From assembly GCA_949775045.1 (NCBI GenBank), contig OX459103.1, positions 12,074,605 to 12,138,604 on the forward strand: a stretch of DNA of 64,000 bases, in the 5' to 3' direction. This document shows, piece by piece, positions 1 to 12,045 of the stretch (position 1 is its first letter; each line of letters begins with the position of its first letter). The position numbers and the translations under genes are program-made. The DNA comes from Metridium senile (taxonomy: Eukaryota > Cnidaria > Anthozoa > Actiniaria > Metridiidae). Under the pieces are notes generated by a model. The model worked only from the letters and a program-made list of their open reading frames with translations, did not search any database and was not told the DNA's origin.

Positions 1-865
1 CAAATTTCCTAAACCGTTATTTGTGTTTTTGTTTCCACTGAGGAACACTTGCAAATACATGTTGAATGTTTTACACGCTTTGCACGCCTCATTCGGCTCG
101 TTAAAAAATATCCCACGATCCCTTTCGGTCTGACGATTAGGCTTTAGGCATTATAAATCAGCGACAAAGTTAATTGAATTAGCTATATTACATAAAATAA
201 ATGATAAATCAGAATGATAAAACAATTATTGAACTCGGATATCACAAGATATTGTGATTTATCAGTGTCTCGCTATCAGCTATTTTCTGCCGCGGACGGC
301 ATCGGCAATCGCCACTGACAAATCACGATATTTTTCTCAACCTCGTCCAATAATTGCTTATTATTTGTGATCATGTGAGTGTAAGTAGTTTTGAAATAGA
401 CTGACAGTGCATGTTTGTGTTTTCTGATGATCCTCCAGTAATAAATTCATAGCAATGAACATGACATATATAATATACCAACAAGAATATGATATCATGT
501 TTGTTAAATAATAACCACTCCGTCAGCTGAAGAAAAGAGTTATATTTACTTGGGCATGCAGTTTAATAATAAATAGAATCGAGAGAAAGTCTATCATTTA
601 TTAATAACGTTGTATAAATTACTTTGAATATTTCAGCCTTACTAGGTTTTTGTAGGAGTTCATGAATTTCTCAGTGGTATTTGTATTTAAAGTTTTAATA
701 GTATCATGTGAATTGAACATTGATTTTATAGTATTGTAATGCACAGGTGGATATCTTTCCATGAAACATCGCGCAATATGTCGATATATGATTAAAATAT
801 AAATATTTGACACAGGCTATTATTGTCCTGCTAATTTACTTTTGCTCTTCTTCTTTCATAATAAG
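1..865. other. no gene recognised; sequence upstream of the partial esterase
   Basis: AT-rich sequence with no exon I can support. The N-terminal exons of the esterase must lie before or within this stretch, but none with esterase similarity was seen. A pyrimidine-rich acceptor ending at 864-865 closes the intron. Confidence 0.5.
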
Positions 866-3474
866 ATCCTGTCCTTGAAATGGGTTCAACAAAACATAGC
901 AGCATTTGGTGGCAACCCGGACCAAGTGACCATCTTTGGAGAGAGTGCCGGTGGAATGAGTGTCTCCAGCCTTCTCATCTCCCCCCTTAGTAAAGGCTTG
1001 TTCCATCGTGTAATTGCACAAAGTGGGTCTTCTGTTAGTCAGTATAGCTGCAACAGAGTTTCATCTATTAAGGGATTAGAGGTGTTTAGCAAAGCAATCA
1101 ATTGTGATGGCAAAGATCGCCAGTTACTGGATTGTGTGAGTGGGAAAAGGTATTATAATGTAATTTGAAAGAGAAACCCTTCTCGGGGCACAGAGTCAGA
1201 CAGTCATTTATTCAGTCAGTCAATCAGTTAGTCAGTCAGTCATACAGTCAGTCAATCATTAATTCAGTCAGTCAGTCAGTCAGTCAGACAGTCATTTATT
1301 CAGTCAGTCAGTCAATCAGTTAGGCAGTCAGTCAGTCAGTCAGTCTGTCTGTCAATCAATTATTCGGCCAGTCAGTCAGTCATACAGTCAGTCAATCATT
1401 CAGTCAGTCAGTCAGTCAGTCAATAAATTAATAAAATATCATACATACTGTGTATATTTGTATTCAATTAATCAATTACTCAATTGGTAAAAATTAATGA
1501 TGTTTTTGTTTTACTTTTATCAGTTTTAATGAGATAATAGCCGGCCAGAAACACCTTTGGGTGCAGATGGGTCGTTCACAGTTTCTAACAAAACCCAACG
1601 TTGATGGTGAATTCCTTCCAGATGATCCTAAAGTTCTTTTTAAAAATGGCCAATTCAACAAAGTTGATGTGATGATGGGAGTCAATAAAAACGAGGGAGC
1701 ATTTTATTTGTTGTCCCTCGCGGACAGACCTATGGATGAAGAGCTATTAAGGAATGTTGTTCGAAACATTCTTCTTGGAGATGGTTCTCATTCCTCACTC
1801 AGTGAAGATGCGATTATGATGGAGTACCTTGACCGTGGAAACCTCACTAGTGACAGGCTACGTCAAGTTGCCATGGATATTATTACAGATGGTCTTTTCC
1901 TGGCACCGGCTGTGTATGAGGCAAACATACTCTCCATTGCTGATTTTCCAGTATATTTCTATGTGTTCGACCATCTTCCTCATATACCTAGGTTAGTGTC
2001 ATCACTCACATTACAACACCTTTTTCCTATTTTATTTACACACGGGTCAACGCTTTTGCACATGGCTCTTTTTTTACAAAAAAAAAACATTTCTCAAAAC
2101 CAGAAAGGTTACCCCAGCTGACACAAATTTAAAACTTTGAACATTTTGTTTTCCATGAGGTTTGCGAGCGCATGCACCAAATTGAGTGTTGTGCCGTGAA
2201 AATTGGTTATTTTGCCGTCAGTAAATTGTGTTGTGCCGTGGAAATTGGTTATTTTGCCGTCAATCAATTATGTTGTGCCGTGAGTAAATTGTGTTGTGCC
2301 GTGGAATTCAGTGTGGTTTGCCGTGACAGTTGTGGGCCACCGTAGGCTTCAAACACTGTAGACCGAAATTCCCATTGTTTACAATAGGAAATTTACCGCC
2401 TTGAAAATTTTGCCACGCATGCGTAGTCGTTTGACTGCTGTGTTGGGAGAGACACATTCTCTCGGACAAAACTTTCCTCGGAGTTTTCGCGTAAGATAGG
2501 GACTGTTTTGCAGTCTACACCATCGTCATCACCATCGATCATTACTAATGTTATTATAATAGACAAGTTTCATGTTATCTATCACCGCTGTACTATTTGA
2601 CAAAAGTCGCACTCATCGATTTGCACAGGGATAGTAATTCAGAGTAAATTCAAATATGTTTTCTGCTTGCCAAGGACAATTGATATTTTTCTCTTTTTTT
2701 TATTGTTAAGCGATAACATTTGTTCGTGCTTTGCTTAAACATCAAATCCATGCTTGGCCTGTGCAAATGCGCCTTTTGTTAAAGAGTACAGCGGTGGTAG
2801 AGCTGAGTAGAGTATTATTTCTATCAGGTTGCCTGCTTGGCTAGGTACGTGTCATTGTTTAGACTTGGCTTTTACTTTTGGAATTCCATTAAAGAAGGAA
2901 TTGGCTAGAGACGTCATTGGCTTTATTGCACCTGCAAATTTCTCTGCTCTTGAAGAGGGTCTTTCTGAATACTTCATGCAAATGTGGACCAACTTTGCTA
3001 AATATGGGTATGTGACTACTTTAAATATTTTGGTCAAGTGATCACATACAATATACCATTGACTCTCTCGTAAGCGACCACTCGTAAGCGACCACCTGAA
3101 AGCGACCACTTGTAAGCGACCACTTGTAAGCGACCACTCGTAAGCGACCACTTGTAAGCGACCACTCGTAAGCGACCACTGATATGTTTTGGTCATTCAA
3201 TAGCAATACTGAAAAGCGCGGTACTCATGTTTATCAATATTTTCATTCCAGAGATCCAAACGGAGCTGATCACATGCCAGTCACGTGGCCACAATACAAT
3301 CACGAGCATGTGTATCTACGTTTGTCTACCAATCCCAAGTTACAACGCGCTCTGCGTGAAAGGCAAGTTGACTTCTGGACCGAGTTTTTCCCCAAGCTGT
3401 CTGGGACCGAGCATCAAAGCGAGGCTAGTGGTATCAATGCAAAGGAAGGAGAAAAACAGAAAGAAGAGCTTTAA
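866..3474 (+). CDS. carboxylesterase/cholinesterase-family protein, 5' partial, ER-retained
   Basis: Four exons: 866-1149, 1524-1991, 2828-3007 and 3252-3474 (stop TAA). They give 384 codons in matched phases (0 in, then 2, 2, 2). The family are alpha/beta-hydrolases that cleave carboxylic esters. The nucleophile elbow GESAGG is in exon 1 (Ser at 944-946). The acidic residue is in NKNEG (Glu at 1693-1695). The His is in GTCHCLDL (2853-2855), placed like the cholinesterase GxxH motif. [11 protein letters not shown] and the WPQY region also fit the family. The protein ends KEEL, a KDEL-type ER retrieval signal; mammalian ER carboxylesterases end in similar HxEL tetrapeptides. The start and oxyanion-hole region lie upstream, so about 150-200 N-terminal residues are missing. 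Substrate is unknown, and a catalytic esterase is more likely than a neuroligin-like adhesion protein because the triad is complete. Confidence 0.88.
1197..1425. repeat. CAGT-type tetranucleotide repeat
   Basis: Interrupted array of CAGT units with CAAT/CATT variants. It lies in the intron between the GESAGG exon and the next esterase exon. Confidence 0.9.
2186..2330. repeat. imperfect minisatellite of TTGTGCCGTG units
   Basis: Repeated phrases of the type GTTGTGCCGTG plus GGTTATTTTGCCGTCA, in irregular order, inside the second visible esterase intron. Confidence 0.7.
3069..3180. repeat. 14-bp minisatellite, 8 copies
   Basis: Eight units of the form (C/T)GTAAGCGACCACT, 112 bp in total, in the last esterase intron just before the terminal exon. 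Related AAGCGRCCAC phrases occur in the TA-flanked element at 27479-27663, so the array may have grown from part of such an element. Confidence 0.9.
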
Positions 3475-6400
3475 AGTAGATCAGCTGGTGGCTTGTGGTT
3501 GTAAAGATTGATCTCATAACATATATACTGTTCACGGTTAACAACCCCAGACTCGATAGCGTGTTCTATATTCTTTACAATTTGACTACAGCCCGTGGAA
3601 TTTTGAAGTGTTTCAATTAGCTTCAATTGTTTGCCAATGTTCATCGTTGGGCGTTGGGCGTTCACCGTAAAAAGGAATGAGTCCCAAAAAGAATAGATAA
3701 TATAAATTATTTAAAGAGCTGTTAAATAGCCTTCTTGATTTCGACTCCTACAAAAGGTACAGCAGCTAAGCCTATTTTTAATAACAAAACTAAACATGAC
3801 CCTTACAGGTACTATTAATAATACGTTTGTTAAGGTACTTGAATGGCAATTACAAATTGAAAAACTCAAGTATACAATGATATAAAAAGAAAACTAAGAA
3901 ATAATATTAATACACATATATAACAATATCAATGTAGAAATATTTAAAAAAGTCAAATGTGCATATGTAAGACGTTTCACTTATGGTTCAGCATCCCACT
4001 TTCTGACTACATAGGGAATGAAAATAGATTACAAACTTTTTTGTTGCATTTGATAATGGGGAATGTTCTGGGAAATCTTGTTGAATACTTCTTTGAACTT
4101 GCTTTGGCAGCAGATCGTTCATCTTGCCTCCTTTCTTAACAATTATTTTAATTATTTGTGCTATTATTTAACTCAGTTAAAGTATATATTTTCTGAAAGC
4201 TGAATATATGTAGTTTTCCATAGTGAAGTTTGATTTTAATGATTTTTAAAATTTCAGACGCTATTAGCCAAGAAATGAAATTTGACCTTACCCGGTATGT
4301 TCGATGTCAAGAATTACGCACTCTACGATAGCCGCTCCGCAGGCTAACTCTACGACGCTTAAAATTACATCAACACATTCAGGAGATAACGGGCTTAAAA
4401 ACAGCGTCTGCGTTTTGTTATATCTGCCTTAGGGACCGTTCATTTTTTACCAGGGGAGGGGGGGACGGTGCGTTTTCCTTGGAAGCCCTTTAAAAAAATG
4501 CCCACCTCTCTTTGGCTGCAAAAAAAATCTGACCCCTCTACTGCTATAAAATTCAATTCATGCCCCCCCCCCCCCCCCCCCCCCTAAAAAAAGCACAACA
4601 CACACACACACAAACCTGTAAACCGTTTATTTCATGTACGTTTCGCCAACTAATCAAAATAATAAAAACATATCTTGCATTAAATTGATGTATTTTTCAA
4701 CAATTTTTTGTTGTTGTTGTTCTGGACGTGGTTCACAAAGTCCACGGAGAGATGACAACAGGACGCGAAGTCCCTTTATACCGCAAAGATCGAAATGTGA
4801 GCAGGACTTTATAAAGCACGTGAGGCTATAAAGCACATGAGGCTGTCAAAACACGAGAGAAGTGTAAAGAGAAGCACGACGCGAAGGTCGCCAGTGTTCT
4901 GACAATCCCCAAGTACCTTATAACTGTAACAGGCTAGCATGTTTTATATTACTTTGAACAAAAATAAAAATTGATCAACATGCAAACACAGGGACCCCTA
5001 ATCAATCTATAATTGTAAATAGATGAAATAAAAAATGGAGTTTAAGTGATTTGTTTGTCGCGTGCATGATTGATGAAAATCACGTGGAATTCCTGTGTTA
5101 ATAAAATTCAATGTTGGGCTTCCTGTTGTACGTTGCGGTGGTTAGATAACGAATGGCAAAATTCAAAAAACTTTTCTCGCGTAGCTTTTCTCGGCAAATC
5201 TCTCTTTTAGTAACATATTTATTACATCACACGGGTGGACAATTTGCAATGCAAAGGGCAATCTTACCACAGGAAACCCAACAAAAAAGTGCTAGTCAAC
5301 ACAGGAAACCCAAACTGCGGGTAATTGCATTTACGCGATTTTGTTCGCGATTTTAAACAATTATAAATTGACTAGGATTCCCTGTGATGCAAACGCTCGT
5401 GCTGTGGGCTCTTATAAAGCACATGCCTCAAAAATTCAGAATGCGTGCTTTAAAATATTTATTTTAATATAAGATGTTATATGTGATGCGCTTTGTAAGA
5501 ATAAAATTATTTATCATTATCAGCTATTTGGGTTACTGAAAATTGTTAGTACTAGTTATATTGTAATATAAGAATAGAGTTGAGGTTCGCGGCGTAAATA
5601 TATATGTTTTTGGCCCGACTCAGGTTCATTTTAGCCCGAGTGCAGCGAGAGAATAACTAAATTAAATTAAATTAAATACTATTCGAATTTAACAACTGTT
5701 ATTTGACACTTTTTTTATCCCACAGAAAATCGGCTTTTTCACATTTTTTTTCACCCTCGAAAACGACAAAAAGCGGCCATTTTGTTCGAGACGTACGGTC
5801 TTTTACTCCAAAAAAGGTAATTATTTTCAAGTTTTGCGTCAAAAAAAACCGCTTTATTTCCAAATATTATAAGTTTCAAAAACAATTTATGGATTTCTTT
5901 TATTATGACTGACATTTTTTACTAATTTATTTTCTTGTTTTTCCCACCAAGACATTCCGTCACGATGCTTGGGAAAAATGCCGAAATTACCGACTTTGAG
6001 GACATTTTACTCAAAAACAACGACGGTGACCCCAAATTTTTTTTAGCTTATTTGATGGGTCTAATTTAGTTTGATCAACTGGCAAAGTCTCAGGAAATTG
6101 ACATTTACTTTGCTTTTTCCCGCGAACGTCCTTAAACGTACTTCTTCAGGAAGTATTTTTGGTAGTACACAATAAAAAGAATTTTGAAATAATTTGGATT
6201 TACATAATGGAACCTTAATGTTATATTTACTGCTGTGTCTTGTTGTGTGAGTATTTTTGTACTGTATTAGTTCGTATCACATTTACGAATTTTTTAATGT
6301 AACTGTTAAACCAAATGTGTACATGAATGTACGTGCTATCGATTTTGGTAAGCCTAACTGCACCCGTTATTAGTTACCACCTATTAGTTATACTTACATG

Positions 6401-6612
6401 CCCAGGTTAATATATTCATACTGGCTTAGAACACCCACGTGTCTGAGAGTTGGTAATCTATTAAACTCCTCAGTTTCAACTCACTCAGTTGGTTTCTTTA
6501 GCAATTACTCCTCGCTTCCTTCCTGGATCATCAAACAACCCAAGGTTCACGTAAAGCCCCGGGGTCTTAACAACCCCTCTTGTGCATTTCAATCAAGGTC
6601 ATTACTATCATC
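3475..6612. other. intergenic, repeat-rich, no supported gene
   Basis: Contains a block at about 4440-4600 with a run of about 21 C near 4564, and duplicated TATAAAGCAC phrases near 4812-4850 and 5412. Short open frames here lack splice context or similarity. Confidence 0.5.
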
Positions 6613-6778
6613 ATGGCCTCAGGCACCTCATTCTCTCCCTTTATCGACCGGGCTTCCTCTCTCTTGTCCTATTCTTCCTCTCCCCTCTCTCACTTTCCTA
6701 AACAGGAAACCCAACGCTGGATGCTTGTGGAGGGGATATCATCATCATCAGCAGCAGCAGCAGCCTTTTTATCGTATG
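6613..6778 (+). CDS. candidate first coding exon of an unrecognised gene
   Basis: An ATG in a good context (ATCATGGCC) opens 55 codons rich in Ser and Ala, including a run of four Ser then five Ala. It ends at a plausible donor (TATG|GTAATT, phase 1). No family is recognised. I could not find a convincing phase-1 partner exon before the Ig gene at 8602. The opposite strand is also open here, so this could be chance. Confidence 0.2.
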
Positions 6779-7173
6779 GTAATTGATCTCTCATAAACTA
6801 TTTTTGGTGCTAGATAATTTTTTGTAATTGCTAACACACTTTACCTTACCATAGGTTGCAATAGTAAATAAGTATACATTGACATTATATAGGCTCAGGC
6901 GTTTTTAAGGTTAAACGTTTTCAATAACAACTAAAAATATATGAATATATAAATTACCTTTCTCACTAAACTTTCGATCTACCAAGTGTCCTACTAATTG
7001 AGGAGTGTCAGACCAACTCGCACTAGCTCTAAGTATCTTCAATAATTTTAGTACACAACTCTATTCACATAGTGATTTTTGCAACACCTTGTGTTCGTTT
7101 ATTTTTCCTCAAACTGCAGTTACCAAAAATGTTTTCAACCGATCAAGGCATCAATTTCTTTTCGTAGTATTAC

Positions 7174-7844
7174 ACACCCGGGTACTCCCTTCGTCCAAGT
7201 GGTAGGAGTGATCGGCGGAGGTTTTGGAAACGACCCCTAAAAGGTACACACAGACAAAAACAACTGTTAAAGCCTTGTTGATTTCAACCCCTTAAAATTT
7301 TTTATTTAGTGACAACTACTAAGTACAAATTAAAGAAAAGTTACAACACTAAACATTTGGATCACCCAAAGGGGAAAGCGCGAACGTCCCATGCAAGGCG
7401 TCTTCCGCCTTAGATAATACATAAAAAAAATAACAGAAAATTACATGTAACGTAAAAAGATAATTATAATGTGTTAAAAAGAACTAGCTAAATTAATGAA
7501 TAAAAATAAATCTAATAAAATCATCTGTGACAAGGACACTGGCGAACCAGTGACCAAGGGCAGTATGAGTCAACATCAAAGATGTCATCTAATAGAGATA
7601 TGTAATTGAGAAAGGCTAAAGAAGATACTAGGAGGAGCTATTTTGCAAATGGAGTACGGCTGTGCAATGTTCTTTTAGCAACAGAGTAAGTAAAAATGGC
7701 CCTTACAAGTACGGAATCATGTTACGTAACTGATTTTTGAGCCAGGACCCTAAAAGATACGACAGGAAATATTTTTAAGCGGCCTAAAAGGTACGCCGAT
7801 CGATCACTCCTACCACTTGGACAAAAGGAGTACACCCCCCGGGA
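7174..7844. repeat. inverted repeat with CCCGGG ends
   Basis: The left arm (about 7174-7245) and right arm (about 7747-7844, inverted) share CCCGGG(GGGG)TACTCC, then GTCCAAGTGGTAGGAGTG and ATCGGCG. The roughly 500 bp between the arms holds no recognisable gene. It resembles the CCCGGGGGGTACTCC repeats I associate with cnidarian genomes. Confidence 0.6.
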
Positions 7845-8472
7845 TAACACACAATAAGAAACGTTCAACATTATAAATAGCGAACCATTTAACTCATAGT
7901 GTAATGAATACCAAACCCAGACCATTTCAAACTGTGTTCCTACGTAGGTGGGTAGACAAAGATATCTTTTACTAGCATCATGTACAACTTCAAAACATAC
8001 TTTACTTTGTTTTCCGAATAAAATCAATTCCACTTCAGCAAAACACAAATTACATCCGGAATGATGGCCTAGAGATGAGATGAATATCAAAGGCTGAGCG
8101 GAAAGTGGGCGACCGACAGCTTCCGCTTTGATTGCTCGTTAGTTGATAACGGTGAGTATACCACGTTTTCCTCAGCGCTGTTTAAAAAGAATTCAACAAC
8201 TTTTCATCACAGGAGAATTCGTAATTTCTGCTAAATCACATTTTGTAATAACACACACGCGACAGCATACATCTATCGCTGTTATTACTTGGTATTTGTG
8301 CGAATTAAAAGCGTAATGCGTCAAATGCCTCTTATCTCTTCAGGTTTTGATTTGATAGATAAAAAACAAGCTAAGAGTCTAAAAATGCACTGCAAAATGA
8401 CGACTTAGTCATCATGAACTGCTTAGGAATTATAATGACTCCTCCAAGTCGTATGCAACAGTGCACCACCTC

Positions 8473-8478
8473 TATAAA
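8473..8478 (+). promoter_or_regulatory. possible TATA box of the Ig-domain gene
   Basis: TATAAA lies 124 bp before the start codon at 8602, which would give a 5' UTR of about 100 bases. Only position and sequence support it. Confidence 0.2.
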
Positions 8479-8601
8479 CGCCCCCAGTTCAAAACACGTT
8501 CAATGCAACACCAAAACCGTATGAATAGACATAAAAGGCACGTAGACCTTTAAGACGCAATCAATTACTTTGCCACAGCTGCAAAAGGTTTATAAACAAC
8601 A

Positions 8602-11600
8602 ATGACACGAGTAATGGCTGCATGTACATGGTCAGCGTTGGCTTCTTTTCTCTTGTTGTTTTCCTGTACAGGTATAACATACTCTTGTTTATTAATTGAT
8701 CAATTCCTTTACGCGGTATTTTTCACTCATCGCAATCATACACACCGGCACACCGGCCTACTAATTGACTAATAACTCTGTTTTAAATGAGGCATTCCCT
8801 AAAAAATAATAGTATTTCAGTACCATCAATTGTATTTTATTGTTTGCGTGATCGATTCTTTTGAAGTATTTTATCATGGTTTCTTTCACATTTGCCGAAG
8901 GCCAAGGTCTAACCAACATGGTATTTGATTGTTACCGAAAAACTGTATTCCTTGCCAACTTTTGGTGAAACCCCCTCTTGTTTTCAACCGTGTGGGTTGT
9001 TTAAACTATTTCTTATACAGTCGATTTTATTAAGTTGGAAAGACAAAAGTCTCCGCATGACCGAATGGGGTTGTGGGTCCTGGCAGTCTATATATGTAGG
9101 CTGTGAAAACGTGTTATATAAATGATGTTCACAAACAGTTTTTATGAACATATTAAGCTGAGATTGATTTTAGTTTAGTTGAGCGCACTGGTCATGTGTT
9201 GCGTCTACCATTGTATAGTTTGTTTAAAATAACGCAGATGTACATCATATAATCAGTACTTTTATCATTCATCACTTGCGCATTTGATCCTGATATACAT
9301 ATGGATAGTTATATACAATAATTTTGAAGTAGCATACCGTAAAACATCCCACGAGTCACTTGTATTTTCTAGTATACACACGAGCCTTAAAATGAAGGTC
9401 ACTAGAAACTGAGGGTCAGCGGTCACTGAGGGTGGTCACGGCCATGGTTTGTTACGTCTTGTTCTTATACGTCTCTTCCCAATCGGGACCTCCAATTAAG
9501 AAGACACGAAGTCTAGTCTAATACCAATTTGCATATAGAAATTACGAAGTCAATACGTTCTCCGCTTTATGTAAAAACCTAACAAATAGGTGGACGTACA
9601 GTGACGTATTTTGTTTTGGCCACCAACCATTGTTTTTAGGACAAATAAAATTTAAAAAATATATTGTTATAATGGTTGGCAAAATAGCATCACAATACCA
9701 ACCCTTGTTAACACTACGCTCACCTATATAGCATGTGTTATAATTCAGTTTCTTTTTTTAACTTGGTTCACTGTAGTGCGAGGGGCGCGATAAGCCAATA
9801 ATTCACCTATGCCGCCCAATTGGTTTACAAATAATTAAAAATATGTTTAATTATTCATTTACTTCTGTAGCGTGTTTGGCTACCACTAATAAGGAAGCAG
9901 TCTGTCATATCCACCAAGACCATGTTCCAAGCTTACACAACACGCATCACTTTAACTGCAGTGTTATCAAAGGTGATGTGGCCTCTGAGATCGTTTGGAA
10001 AATCAACGGTAGCATTGTCAAGAAATCCCACGGACCAATCCATTGGCTTGGTTTGGAGATAAAGGATAAGGCTGCAGTCTCAGGGATTCTGAGATGTGAA
10101 GCGAAGACTAAAGGTTGTGATGTTGCTTGTGAAACGTCTTTGACAGGTGAATAGAACTAACACATAACCACCATTAGTAGAAAATGAATATATATGGCCA
10201 AGCCAACCTCTGTGGTTCCAGTGACTCAGGCGGTAAAGTGCTCGGTTAACATGAAAGAGATCACTGATTTAAATTCATATTCATGGTTACAACAATTTTT
10301 TTCTATTAAAAAATATAGATCAAATGGCTTTGCTCCACAATAATTTATTTTTCAGTTTTTTGTTTCGCCAGTTAGATTTTTATGGCACATTTTATCAAAA
10401 AATTAACAAAAATTGTTTTTGACCCTGCATCAGCATATCGTAGTAATCATTGCCATCATAATTCTCACTACTGTCATCGTATCTTGATAACAATCATTCA
10501 GGTTTTCCAAGAATCACGAACCGAGTCTCTATTTATTACGTCTACATCGGCAATCGTTTGGTCGTTCCCTGCAAAACCACAGGAGTCCCGCAACCAAGAC
10601 TAACGTGGACCAAACGGGATAAAACCCTCGCAAAGTCCACAATGCCGCAGTTTGTTACACTGAAGAAGTCACGTGACAACCTCGACCTAGTAATCGATGA
10701 AGCATCCATGATGCACAGCGGCATATACATGTGTCAAGCTGTCAATCGTTTAGGCAAAGACACTCATTTGGCATTGATTACCGTTCTATGTAAGTACCCG
10801 CTACAGATAAAATAGTGTTGAAATCGTGTAATCCAGCTTTAATACGAATTTTACTTAAGAAAATATTTGACCTGAATGCTTTCTATTTGATGTCAATACT
10901 TCATTTTGAGAGGTTTTGATGCAGCCACAATGTTCAGAAAATAAGAACTTTCAAAAAGGCACTGTGTTAAAGGTTTTTGTGTCCTCACTGTAATATTCAT
11001 TTGTTAACAGACCGTGCACGGCTTGTACCACCTCGTGTTGTGCCCATCCAATCAAACATAATAGTACGAAATGGGGACAAAGCTATCATTTCTTGCTCCA
11101 CGAAATACACACCTGAAAAATATACAGCGCTTTACTGGGATCACGATGAAACAAGGATCAAAAACTCCAACAGATTCCAACAGAAGCAAATGTTTTCCTT
11201 TGAAATCCACCAAGGAAAGTATAAGGTTGGGCGCGCTATGATGTCTTTAGTTATAAAACAAGTGTCTCTGAAGGATGCTGGGGTTTATCGATGTGGCGCG
11301 GTTACACACGTTGGGCATGGCCAAGCGCACGTGGATCTGATAGTTAAAGGTAAAATATTCAAATGAATTGTGATGGTGATGATAATAATGGTGATGGATG
11401 GATGGATGGATGGATGGATGGATGGATGGATGGATGGATGGATGGATGGATGGATGGATGGATGGATGGATGGATGGATGGATGGATGGATGGATGGATG
11501 GATGAATGGATGGATGCATTGATTAAGGATTCCCACGTGGCTTTTCATAGCCATGTTGTATTGTTTTCACATTTTAATTTTCACATTTCTTTTCCAGAAT

Positions 11601-11602
11601 AA
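8602..11602 (+). CDS. secreted protein with three Ig domains
   Basis: Five exons: 8602-8671, 9871-10146, 10502-10789, 11011-11349 and 11598-11602. They give 325 residues, and every intron is phase 1. Exon 1 encodes a signal peptide with hydrophobic core [11 protein letters not shown]. Exons 2, 3 and 4 each encode one Ig domain. Domain 1 has Cys (FNCSV), Trp (IVWKI) and Cys (LRCEA), plus extra cysteines. Domain 2 has VPCKT, LTWTK and SGIYMCQA, an I-set pattern. Domain 3 has IISCS, LYWDH and DAGVYRCGA. Exon 5 supplies only two bases before the TAA stop at 11600-11602, and no TM segment or GPI signal follows, so the product should be soluble. One exon per domain with symmetrical phase-1 introns is typical of shuffled Ig domains. 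Ligand unknown; recognition, adhesion-modulating or immune roles are guesses. Confidence 0.82.
11394..11517. repeat. GATG tetranucleotide microsatellite
   Basis: About 31 near-perfect GGAT/GATG units in the last intron of the Ig gene. Open frames of Met-Asp-Gly-Trp or His-Pro-Ser-Ile repeats here are artefacts of the array. Confidence 0.97.
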
Positions 11603-11872
11603 AAATGTACTTCTTTTGGCTGTTTCTTAAAGCAAGAAAATCCACAGCAAGGCTCTAACATAACCAAGCAAAAAAAAAATCACTTGAGGCTATTGCGCTT
11701 TTGATGCAGTTTTAGCATTCAATATAAACCCATTAAATACAGATAATTCCATAAACGTTGTCACAGCATTAAGTCTAATTCTGCGACCAAAAGGGATCAT
11801 GTGCGCGTAATTGCGAGAATTGCTCTAGGAAAAGGTTCATTTGTTAGTTAAAATAATACTGCGTGGTGATAG

Positions 11873-12045
11873 ACCGAATGCCAATATGGCAGCCACTTCA
11901 TTATGATATTGTTATAAATTTATATTTTGATTGACCACTACATCAAAATTATAGATTACAATGACGTCAAGAAAGGTAGTTTGAGAAAAATATTATATTC
12001 TTGAGAGGTTTCTAGAATTTTAAAAGTGTTAAAAACACCACGAGG
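11873..12045 (+). repeat. dispersed repeat, copy 1
   Basis: Matches 35527-35695 over about 170 bp in the same orientation. Shared phrases include CACTTCATTA, TTGACCACTACATCAAAATTA and AGTTTGAGA, with scattered differences and indels. Family unknown. Confidence 0.7.

Noticed and set aside
4634..4831. Arg/Ser-rich plus-strand frame
   Set aside because: Short, no splice context, and its end lies in a duplicated TATAAAGCAC phrase.
6398..6796. 132-codon plus-strand frame
   Set aside because: Overlaps the better 6613-6778 candidate in another frame, and its composition reflects CT-rich DNA.
11247..11602. His-Pro-Ser-Ile and Met-Asp-Gly-Trp repeat proteins
   Set aside because: Translations of the GATG microsatellite, absent outside the array.
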